Of a stretch of 6,085 nucleotides of DNA, positions 1-6,085 are shown in pieces; the first letter of the stretch is position 1, and each line of letters starts with the position of its first letter. Source of the DNA: an uncultured Acidobacteriota bacterium (GTDB lineage: Bacteria; Acidobacteriota; Thermoanaerobaculia; UBA5066); contig CALFNC010000210.1 of NCBI GenBank assembly GCA_937902605.1, positions 1 to 6,085 of the forward strand. Direction: 5' to 3'. The notes under the pieces were generated by a model, which searched no databases, was not told the origin of the DNA, and saw only the letters and a list, made by a program, of their open reading frames with translations. The translations under genes and the position numbers were made by a program.

Positions 1-1267
<1,267 letters not shown>

Positions 1268-1271
<4 letters not shown>

Positions 1272-2980
1272 GCGGGCACCTCCGAAGGGTGTCGCCGCTT
1301 CGGGCGCCGGATCATCTCGTGCAGGTCGGCGCCGGCCGGCACCATCGGGTAGACGGATTCCTCCGCCACCACCCGGAAGTCGATCAGCGCCGGCCGTCCG
1401 CTTCCCCGGACCTTCTGAACGGTCGGGATCACCTCCTCGCGCTTCGTGACGCGGTGCGCGTCCATCCCATGCGCGGCGGCGATCATCGTGAAGTCGGGCG
1501 AGAGGATCGGCGTGGCGGCGTAGCGCTTGTCGTAGAAGAACTCCTGCCACTGCCGGACCATCCCGAGGAAGCCGTTGTTGATGACGGCGATCTTGATGTC
1601 GAGCTTCTCCTGCATCAGCGTGGAGAGCTCGGCCTGGGTCATCTGGAAGCCACCGTCGCCGGCGATCACCCAGACCTCCGCGTCGGGGCGGGCCATCTTC
1701 GCCCCGATGGCGGCCGGCAGCGCGAACCCCATCGTTCCGAGGCCGCCGGACGTCAGGAGCGTCCGCGGTTTCTCGTGCGGGTAGTACTGCGCCTCGAACA
1801 TCTGGTGCTGGCCGACGTCGCTCACGACGACGGCCCCGCCCGACGTGGCACGCCAGATGTCGTTGATGACGTGCGGCGCCAGGAGCCGGTCCTCGTGGGG
1901 CTCGTGCTGGATGTCGCGAGAGCGCGTCTCCCCCTGACCATGCCCGATCTCCTCCAGCCACGCCTCGTGCTTCTTGTCGGAGACGAGCGGTAGCAGCGCC
2001 TCCAGGACGGTCCGGAGGTCGTTGATGATCGCGACATCGACGGCGACGTTCTTCCCCACCTCGGAGCCGTCGATCTCCACGTGGACTTTCTTCGACTTCG
2101 GCGCGTAGGTCTTCAGGTTCCCGGTCACCCGGTCGTCGAAGCGCATGCCAAAGGCGAGGAGGAGGTCGGCCTCCTGGATCGCTTTGTTGGCGAACGCCTC
2201 ACCGTGCATCCCCATCATCCCGAGGCAGAGCGGGTGGCTGCGTGGGAAGCCTCCAAGACCGAGGAGCGTCAGCGTCACGGGCGTCCCGGTCCTTTCGGCC
2301 AGCGCCATGAGCGCGGCGGAGGCCCCGGACTCGATCACGCCATGCCCGGCCAGGATCAACGGCCGCTCCGCCTCGGCGATCAGCTCCGCGACGGCCTTCA
2401 GCTTCTCCAGCTTGACCGGAGGAAGCACCTTCCGGCCCGGAAGGAAGACCGTCTCGGGCCACTCGAAGTCGGTCTTCGCCTGTTGCACGTCCTTGCAGAT
2501 GTCGACGAGGACCGGGCCGGGGCGCCCCGACCTCGCGATGCAGAATGCCTCGCGGAGCGTGCGGGCCAGGTCCTTCACGTCGGTCACGAGCGAGTTGTGC
2601 TTCGTGATCGGGACCGTGATGCCCGTGATGTCCGCCTCCTGGAAGGCATCCGACCCGAGGAGCTTCGAGCCGACCTGCCCCGTGATGAAGACCGTCGGGA
2701 CCGAGTCCATCATCGCCGTCGCGATCCCGGTGACCAGGTTGGTTGCCCCGGGGCCCGACGTGGCCACAGCCACGCCGACCTTCCCGCTCACCCTGGCGTA
2801 GCCGTCGGCCATGTGTGCCGCACCCTGCTCGTGGCGAACCAGGACGTGGTGAATCGAGGGGAAGTCGAGGAGGGCGTCGTAGGCCGGGAGGATCGTCCCG
2901 CCGGGATAGCCGAACACCGTCGTCACCCCTTCCCGCACGAGACATTCCCAAAGGATTTGGGCTCCGGTCATCTTCTTCAT
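1268..2980 (-). CDS. ilvB: Acetolactate synthase large (catalytic) subunit
   Basis: ThDP-, Mg2+- and FAD-dependent acetohydroxyacid synthase catalytic subunit. It condenses two pyruvates to 2-acetolactate, or pyruvate with 2-ketobutyrate, in the first common step of BCAA synthesis. Length is 570 residues, typical of the family. The N-terminal PYR domain holds GYPGG (24-28) and the catalytic glutamate E51 in [15 protein letters not shown]; the SDAFQEAD loop is at 110-117. The central FAD domain contains [11 protein letters not shown] (278-288). The C-terminal PP domain has the ThDP motif [12 protein letters not shown] (441-452) ending in INN (467-469), then VRQWQEFF with W478, the herbicide-site Trp of plant and bacterial AHAS. 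These features separate it from pyruvate oxidase relatives. The ATG overlaps the ilvD stop (ATGA), with AGAGGA 4 bases upstream; the second Met at codon 4 is less well spaced. The TGA stop overlaps the ilvN GTG. The partner IlvN is encoded immediately downstream. Confidence 0.97.
1278..1283 (-). promoter_or_regulatory. Shine-Dalgarno site fixing the ilvN GTG start
   Basis: On the minus strand this reads GGAGGT, a near-perfect Shine-Dalgarno sequence, 6 bases before the GTG at 1271. It lies inside the last codons of ilvB (encoding part of SEVPA). It decides the non-ATG start of ilvN and fits coupled reinitiation after ilvB. Confidence 0.85.
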
Positions 2981-4665
2981 TTGGTCCTCTCGGGTTTCGT
3001 TTCCGGATCTGCCAGGACCGCGCCGTGCGCGGCGTTCGTCACCATCGCCCGGTAGCGCTTCAGCCACCGTCCGGGGGCTGGTTTCAGCGGAGGAAGGGCC
3101 TCCGCCGCCCGCCGCCCAAACTCCGCGCCGGACAGGTTCAGGTCGAGCGTCCGGGCCTCGATGTCGATCACGATCTCGTCGCCGTTCCTCACGTAGGCGA
3201 TCGGGCCCCCTTCGGCCGCCTCGGGGCTGACGTGCCCGATGCAGGCGCCGCGGGTCCCTCCGGAGAACCGCCCGTCGGTGATCAGGGCGACGGTTTCGCC
3301 CAGCCCCATCCCCATGATGGCCGATGTCGGGGAGAGCATCTCCTGCATCCCCGGCCCTCCGCGCGGCCCCTCGTACCGGAGGACCACCACGTCCCCCTTC
3401 TTGACCTTGCCGGCCGTGATCCCTTCCATCGCCTCTTCCTGGCTGTCGAACACGACCGCGGGGCCGCGGTGGCGCCGCATCGCGGGGACCACCCCCCCGG
3501 TCTTGATGACCGCCCCTTCCGGCGCCAGGTTTCCGAAGAGAACAGCCAGCCCGCCCTTCTCGCTGTGCGGATTCGACAGGGGCCGGATCACCTCGGCGTC
3601 GCGCGAGGACGCCCCACGGATCGACTCGCCGAATGTCCCCGCGACCGTCGGCCGGTCCAGGTGCAGGACACCCTTCTCGGCGAGGGCCGCCAGGATCGCA
3701 GGGACTCCCCCCGCCCGGTGCACGTCGTCCATGTGCCATGGTCCGGAGGGCGAGACCTTGCAGAGGTGCGGCACCCGGTTGGCCACCTCGTTGATCCGAC
3801 TGAGCGGATAGTCGATCCCGGCCTCCTGTGCGATCGCAAGGGTGTGAAGGATCGTGTTCGTCGATCCGCCCATCGCCATGTCGAGCGCGAACGCGTCGTC
3901 AAGAGCATCCTGCGTCACGATCTTCCGGGGGGTCAGGTCGGTCCGGATCAGGTCGACGATCCGCCCGCCGGCCCGGCGGGCCAGCGCCTCCCGCTCCGGG
4001 GTCTTCGCCAGCGCGGTCCCGTTGAACGGCAGGGCCAGCCCGAGCGCCTCCATCAGGCAGTTCATCGAGTTAGCGGTGAACATGCCGGAGCACGACCCGC
4101 ACGACGGGCAGGCCAGGTCCTCCAGCTCCTTCAGCCGGTCGGGTCCGATCTTCCCGGCATGGAGCGCCCCGACCCCCTCGAACACGCTGATCAGGTCGAT
4201 CGCCTCGCCAGAGCGCGAGCGGCCCGTTGCCATCGGCCCGCCCGACACGAAGACCGTCGGGACGTCGACGCGGACCGCCGCCATGATCATCCCGGGAGTG
4301 ATCTTGTCGCAGTTCGGGATGCAGACCATGCCGTCGAAGGAGTGGGCTTCGATCATCGTCTCCACGCAGTCGGCGATCAGCTCGCGGGACGGGAGGCTGA
4401 AATTCATTCCGGCGTGGCCCATCGCGATCCCGTCGTCCACGCCGATCGTGTTGAACTCGAACGGGACGGCGCCCGCCGCCCGCACCGCCTCCTTGACGAT
4501 CCGGCCGAACTCCTGGAGATGGACGTGCCCAGGAACGATGTCGACGTAGGAGTTGACCACCGCGACGAAGGGCTTCTCCATGTCGGCGTCGGTTACCCCC
4601 GTCGCCTTCAGGAGGCTCCTGTGCGGCGCCCTCTCGATCCCCTTCTTGATTCGGTCCGACCTCAT
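2977..4665 (-). CDS. ilvD: Dihydroxy-acid dehydratase (Fe-S enzyme)
   Basis: Dehydrates 2,3-dihydroxy-isovalerate and 2,3-dihydroxy-3-methylvalerate to the keto-acid precursors of valine and isoleucine (cytoplasmic, third common step). It has 562 residues, standard for the IlvD/Edd family, and resembles the Bacillus-type sequence throughout ([15 protein letters not shown] near the N-terminus; [15 protein letters not shown] at 70-84). The cluster region shows NCDKITPGM with C119 and the adjacent Lys expected to be carbamylated (K121), then [19 protein letters not shown] with C192. Where plant-type enzymes carry a third cluster Cys (PCNMH), this one has Gly46 (PGHVHL), as in E. coli and B. subtilis. 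C-terminal signatures [14 protein letters not shown] and ITDGRFSGG are intact. The ATG follows a GGGGGAG stretch about 3 bases upstream. It is the first structural gene of the operon, after the leader and attenuator hairpin, and its TGA overlaps the ilvB ATG. Confidence 0.97.
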   Translation of the reverse strand: MRSDRIKKGIERAPHRSLLKATGVTDADMEKPFVAVVNSYVDIVPGHVHLQEFGRIVKEAVRAAGAVPFEFNTIGVDDGIAMGHAGMNFSLPSRELIADCVETMIEAHSFDGMVCIPNCDKITPGMIMAAVRVDVPTVFVSGGPMATGRSRSGEAIDLISVFEGVGALHAGKIGPDRLKELEDLACPSCGSCSGMFTANSMNCLMEALGLALPFNGTALAKTPEREALARRAGGRIVDLIRTDLTPRKIVTQDALDDAFALDMAMGGSTNTILHTLAIAQEAGIDYPLSRINEVANRVPHLCKVSPSGPWHMDDVHRAGGVPAILAALAEKGVLHLDRPTVAGTFGESIRGASSRDAEVIRPLSNPHSEKGGLAVLFGNLAPEGAVIKTGGVVPAMRRHRGPAVVFDSQEEAMEGITAGKVKKGDVVVLRYEGPRGGPGMQEMLSPTSAIMGMGLGETVALITDGRFSGGTRGACIGHVSPEAAEGGPIAYVRNGDEIVIDIEARTLDLNLSGAEFGRRAAEALPPLKPAPGRWLKRYRAMVTNAAHGAVLADPETKPERTK

Positions 4666-4713
4666 CGCTCCCCCTGTCCTTCGCTTCGTTGTGGAGGTTG
4701 CCCAGATAGACGA

Positions 4714-4739
4714 AGACCCCCGGGTTGCCCCGGGGGTCT
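4714..4739 (-). terminator. GC-rich hairpin, probable attenuator terminator of the ilv operon
   Basis: In the direction of ilv transcription this is a perfect 11-bp stem, AGACCCCCGGG paired with CCCGGGGGTCT, closed by a GCAA tetraloop (GNRA type). It stands 27 bases after the leader-peptide stop and 48 bases before the ilvD ATG. The bases after the stem read TCGTCTATCT, U-enriched but without a clean U-run, so intrinsic termination may be partial or factor-assisted. On the opposite strand no T-rich tail follows, so it is not likely to serve the plus-strand genes. Its 5' arm can instead pair with an upstream segment at 4780-4787, the expected design of an attenuator. Confidence 0.78.
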
Positions 4740-4766
4740 GCTGTGGTCTCAGGCTGTCCCTTGCCT

Positions 4767-4865
4767 TCAGTCCGCAACGCCCCCGGGAGGTCCAATAAGG
4801 ACCCCGCTAAGTACGAGGAGCAGACCAAGAGGGAGAATGGGTAGGCTCTCGCCGCGCGGCTTCAT
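4767..4865 (-). CDS. ilvL: ilv operon leader peptide (32 aa, Leu/Val/Ile-rich)
   Basis: A 32-codon ORF that starts just after the predicted transcription start and ends 27 bases before the terminator-like hairpin. Its core, residues 8-24, is [17 protein letters not shown], with 12 of 17 residues Leu, Ile or Val; in total there are 8 Leu, 3 Val and 2 Ile. The tail IGPPGG resembles the Pro-Pro ending I recall for the E. coli ilvGMEDA leader, which also has 32 residues; similarity of design rather than proven homology. Leu codons CUA and CUU (three), AUU (two) and GUA appear here although the neighbouring genes favour CTC/CTG, ATC and GTC, so translation should be sensitive to tRNA charging. No strong Shine-Dalgarno precedes the ATG (a weak GGA at 6 bases). 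A secreted or membrane mini-protein is an alternative reading of the hydrophobic core, but the position between promoter, hairpin and ilvD favours a regulatory peptide. Confidence 0.8.
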   Translation of the reverse strand: MKPRGESLPILPLGLLLVLSGVLIGPPGGVAD

Positions 4866-4877
4866 CTTGAATCCAGG

Positions 4878-4906
4878 ACCATAGGGATTCCGAGACAAGG
4901 TGTCAA
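4878..4906 (-). promoter_or_regulatory. Sigma70-type promoter for the ilv operon
   Basis: On the minus strand there is a consensus -35 TTGACA (4901-4906), a 17-bp spacer and a -10 TATGGT (4878-4883, four of six consensus bases including the key TA...T). Transcription would start near 4870-4873, only about 5-8 bases before the leader-peptide ATG at 4865, so the leader ORF would be nearly leaderless. Strength and the exact start are predictions. Confidence 0.75.
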
Positions 4907-4947
4907 GGGGTTTCTCCGCCTCCTGCCGGCCGGGCCTCGCCGGGGAG

Positions 4948-4976
4948 TTGACCGGGAAGGCCGAGTCCCGTACTCT
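4948..4976 (+). promoter_or_regulatory. Sigma70-type promoter for the rrf2-sulfate operon
   Basis: On the plus strand, TTGACC (4948-4953), a 17-bp spacer and TACTCT (4971-4976). The -35 matches five of six consensus bases; the -10 keeps TA...T only. The start point would fall near 4983, inside the inverted repeat 4981-4992. The -35 lies about 41 bp from the -35 of the divergent ilv promoter. Confidence 0.55.
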
Positions 4977-4980
4977 ACTT

Positions 4981-4992
4981 TTCCTGTAGGAA
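4981..4992. promoter_or_regulatory. Inverted repeat, candidate Rrf2 operator
   Basis: TTCCT-GT-AGGAA, a perfect 5-bp inverted repeat with a 2-bp spacer, sits at the predicted transcription start of the Rrf2 gene and includes the likely ribosome-binding AGGA (4988-4991, 9 bases before the ATG). Rrf2 proteins are dimeric and commonly repress their own promoters through dyad sites, so this is a plausible autoregulatory operator. A 10-base dyad can arise by chance; the assignment is inference. Confidence 0.4.
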
Positions 4993-5000
4993 TTAGATAA

Positions 5001-5456
5001 ATGCGAATCTCCCAGCGCGGTCTTTACGCCCTCGAGGCGCTCCTTCATCTCGCACAGGCGTGGGAGAAAGGCCTCGTGAAGATCCGGGAGATCGCGGAGG
5101 CAGAGGGGATCCCAGAAAAGTTCCTCGAGGGGATCCTCGTCACGCTCAAGAACTCCCGGATCGTCTCGAGCGAGCGGGGTCCCCAGGGGGGCTACCGTCT
5201 CCGCCGCCCGCCCGGCGAGGTGATCGTCGCCGACGTGATTCGCCTCCTGGACGGGCCGCTCGCCCCGTTCGGCGATGCCGCCCAGCTCGCGGAGCGGATC
5301 CGGACCGAAGAGCGCCACGCCGGCCTCTTCGAGCTGTTCCTCGACGTGAGAAACGCCGCCTCCGCCATCCTCGACCACACAACCCTGTCCGACCTGCTGG
5401 AGCGGGATCGCCGGATCCTCGCCGCGCGGCGGAAGAAAGCGCGGAACCACTCATGA
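5001..5456 (+). CDS. Rrf2-family transcriptional regulator, cysteine-free (CymR-like)
   Basis: DNA-binding regulator of the Rrf2 family, 151 residues. The N-terminus [18 protein letters not shown] is the family start; a winged helix-turn-helix follows with [19 protein letters not shown] (28-46) and the wing [15 protein letters not shown] (60-74); a dimerisation helix spans about 90-125, and the C-terminus is basic. The protein contains no cysteine, so it lacks the three ligands (around 92-106) that hold a [2Fe-2S] cluster in IscR and NsrR. In that it resembles CymR of Firmicutes, which senses cysteine status through CysK; whether the same partner is used here is unknown. It overlaps the sulfate-binding gene by ATGA, which supports a role in sulfur assimilation. 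The ATG has AGGA 9 bases upstream. The family is certain; the ligand is not visible. Confidence 0.93.
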   Translation: MRISQRGLYALEALLHLAQAWEKGLVKIREIAEAEGIPEKFLEGILVTLKNSRIVSSERGPQGGYRLRRPPGEVIVADVIRLLDGPLAPFGDAAQLAERIRTEERHAGLFELFLDVRNAASAILDHTTLSDLLERDRRILAARRKKARNHS

Positions 5457-6085
5457 CATCCCGGCCCTTCGGTGCCGAGCACCGATGTTTGTCTAGTTTG
5501 TCAATAGGGATAATATCACTTCTGATCGGCGCCATGGCGGCTCCCTCGGCCGCCGCCCCGCCCCCCCCTCCAGTCACGCTCCTGAACGTCTCATACGACC
5601 CGACCCGGGAGCTCTATCAAGACGTGAACGCCGCGTTCGCCCGGTACTGGATGAAAGCGACCGGACAGGAGGTGACGGTCCAGCAGTCGCATGGCGGTTC
5701 GGGCAAGCAGGCCCGCGCCGTCCTCGACGGCCTTCCGGCAGACGTCGTCACGCTCGCCCTCGCCCACGACGTCGACGCCATCGCGCGGCAGGGGCTGATC
5801 GCGCCGGGCTGGCGGGACCGGCTCCCGAACGCGAGCGCCCCGTACACCTCCACGATCGTCTTCCTCGTGCGGAAGGGAAACCCCCGGAAGATCCGCGACT
5901 GGGACGACCTGGCGAGACCCGGAGTCTCGGTCATCACCCCGAACCCGAAGACGTCCGGCGGAGCACGATGGAACTACCTCGCGGCGTGGGGGGACGCCCT
6001 CCGGAAGAAAAAGGGCGAGACCGGGGCGCGGGTCTTCGTCGAGGCGCTCTTTCGGAACGTCCCGGTCCTCGACTCGGGGGCTCGA
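5453..6085 (+). CDS. sbp: Sulfate ABC transporter periplasmic binding protein, 5' part; cut by right edge
   Basis: Substrate-binding component of a sulfate/thiosulfate ABC importer (Sbp/CysP family), exported to capture the anion and deliver it to the CysT/CysW/CysA permease, probably encoded beyond the right edge. There are 211 codons, open to the end; full-length members are about 330-350. Residues 1-35 look like a signal peptide: basic n-region with R4 and R11, hydrophobic core [18 protein letters not shown], possible cleavage after an Ala near 30-35, then a run of five Pro. The mature part has [11 protein letters not shown] (46-56), [13 protein letters not shown] (78-90), [15 protein letters not shown] (96-110), [16 protein letters not shown] (129-144), the family signature NPKTSGGAR (164-172) and VPVLDSGAR at the edge. 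The ATG at 5453 overlaps the rrf2 stop and supplies the charged n-region; the in-frame ATG at 5534 would lose the signal peptide. Sulfate versus thiosulfate preference (Sbp or CysP) cannot be told. Confidence 0.94.
   Translation, partial: MTSRPFGAEHRCLSSLSIGIISLLIGAMAAPSAAAPPPPPVTLLNVSYDPTRELYQDVNAAFARYWMKATGQEVTVQQSHGGSGKQARAVLDGLPADVVTLALAHDVDAIARQGLIAPGWRDRLPNASAPYTSTIVFLVRKGNPRKIRDWDDLARPGVSVITPNPKTSGGARWNYLAAWGDALRKKKGETGARVFVEALFRNVPVLDSGAR
5470..5484 (+). repeat. Short hairpin at the 5' end of the sulfate-binding gene
   Basis: CGGTGC and GCACCG form a perfect 6-bp inverted repeat around a 3-base CGA loop, 17 bases into the sbp reading frame. The following bases are T-rich (ATGTTTGTCTAGTTTGT), so in outline it resembles a weak intrinsic terminator. 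It could modulate sbp expression after rrf2, or be a by-product of coding sequence. Confidence 0.4.
5489..5516 (+). promoter_or_regulatory. Promoter-like pair inside the sbp signal-peptide codons
   Basis: TTGTCT (5489-5494), a 16-bp spacer and TAATAT (5511-5516) in an AT-rich patch of an otherwise GC-rich gene. Each hexamer matches four of six consensus bases. If active it would start inside sbp after the signal-peptide start, so it would not give an exported protein from the next ATG. It may simply reflect the codons of the hydrophobic core. Confidence 0.25.

Larger units (their letters stand above)
4714..4865 (-). promoter_or_regulatory. Ribosome-mediated transcription attenuator of ilvDBNC
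   Basis: Seen in the sequence: a BCAA-rich leader ORF followed by alternative pairings. (1) GGTCC at 4799-4803 pairs with GGACC at 4789-4793 around a TTATT loop, extendable into the following CCC; this is a pause-type 1:2 hairpin containing Val, Leu and Ile codons. (2) CCCGGGGG at 4780-4787 is exactly complementary to CCCCCGGG at 4729-4736 and would form an antiterminator. (3) The 11-bp hairpin 4714-4739 is the terminator form. Pairings 1 and 2 share bases 4785-4787, and 2 and 3 share the terminator 5' arm, so they exclude each other. Inferred mechanism, by analogy with enterobacterial ilv leaders: ribosomes stalled for charged Leu, Val or Ile tRNA free segment 2 and let transcription enter ilvD, whereas a ribosome reaching the stop covers segment 2 and the terminator forms. 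Confidence 0.78.

Noticed and set aside
1272..1961. N-terminal extension of ilvN to a 404-codon frame
   Set aside because: The extra part overlaps conserved ilvB sequence in another frame and has no family similarity; the GTG at 1271 has a strong ribosome-binding site and begins the ACT domain.
2981..3739. N-terminal extension of ilvB through ilvD
   Set aside because: The extension is low-complexity Arg/Gly-rich shadow translation; IlvB homology starts at the ATG at 2980.
4666..4872. T-box riboswitch in the ilv leader
   Set aside because: I see no T-box antiterminator motif (AGGGUGG...ACC) or Stem I features; the leader is short and occupied by a BCAA-rich ORF.
2743..4884. A 713-codon open frame on the plus strand
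   Set aside because: It lies antisense to ilvD and the end of ilvB; its translation is rich in Arg, Pro, Asp and His with no domain, as expected of the shadow of a high-GC gene.
4926..4943. CCGGC/GCCGG inverted repeat between the two promoters as a terminator or operator
   Set aside because: Only 5-bp arms in very GC-rich sequence, no T-run on either side; likely chance.
4767..5450. Long minus-strand frame running from inside the Rrf2 gene into the leader peptide
   Set aside because: The upstream part is antisense to a clear Rrf2 protein and crosses the ilv promoter; only the 32 codons from 4865 make sense.
5001..5456. IscR- or NsrR-type Fe-S sensor
   Set aside because: The protein contains no cysteine, so the conserved three-Cys cluster motif is absent.
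5534..6085. Sulfate-binding protein starting at the ATG at 5534
   Set aside because: That start would remove the n-region and hydrophobic core of an otherwise clear signal peptide; the ATG at 5453 overlaps the rrf2 stop in the style of the other junctions.

Overview
This window is a slice of a GC-rich bacterial chromosome. It holds a complete valine/isoleucine biosynthesis operon on the minus strand (cut at ilvC by the left edge) and, divergent from it, the start of a sulfate-uptake operon on the plus strand. Every gene is recognisable by family and all three multi-gene junctions are tight. I see no mobile elements, phage genes, tRNA, rRNA or CRISPR. The IlvD is of the Bacillus-like type and the KARI is a short class I enzyme. 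The organism is probably a high-GC bacterium, possibly from a poorly cultured soil or sediment phylum, but I cannot name the phylum from this sequence.

Minus strand, read right to left: a sigma70-like promoter (4878-4906), a 32-codon leader peptide full of Leu/Val/Ile (4767-4865), a very strong GC hairpin (4714-4739), then ilvD (2977-4665), ilvB (1268-2980), ilvN (747-1271) and ilvC (1-715, first 238 codons only). IlvBN makes the acetohydroxy acids, IlvC isomerises and reduces them, and IlvD dehydrates the products to the 2-keto acids that become valine and isoleucine. ilvD/ilvB and ilvB/ilvN each overlap by 4 bases, which suggests translational coupling. The leader has the parts expected of a ribosome-mediated transcription attenuator: a regulatory peptide with rare BCAA codons, a pause-type hairpin, a segment able to form an antiterminator, and a terminator-like hairpin. 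This is the most interesting object in the window and would normally be missed by gene callers.

Plus strand: a second promoter (4948-4976) lies back-to-back with the ilv promoter. It is followed by a short inverted repeat at the expected transcription start (4981-4992), an Rrf2-family repressor lacking the Fe-S cysteines (5001-5456), and, overlapping it by 4 bases, a sulfate ABC-transporter binding protein that runs off the right edge (5453-6085). The pairing suggests a CymR-like sulfur-responsive repressor that controls its own operon; that role is inference. The start of the sulfate-binding gene also carries an AT-rich stretch with a hairpin and a promoter-like pair.

The only non-coding stretch above 300 bases is 4666-5000, and its contents are itemised in the features.
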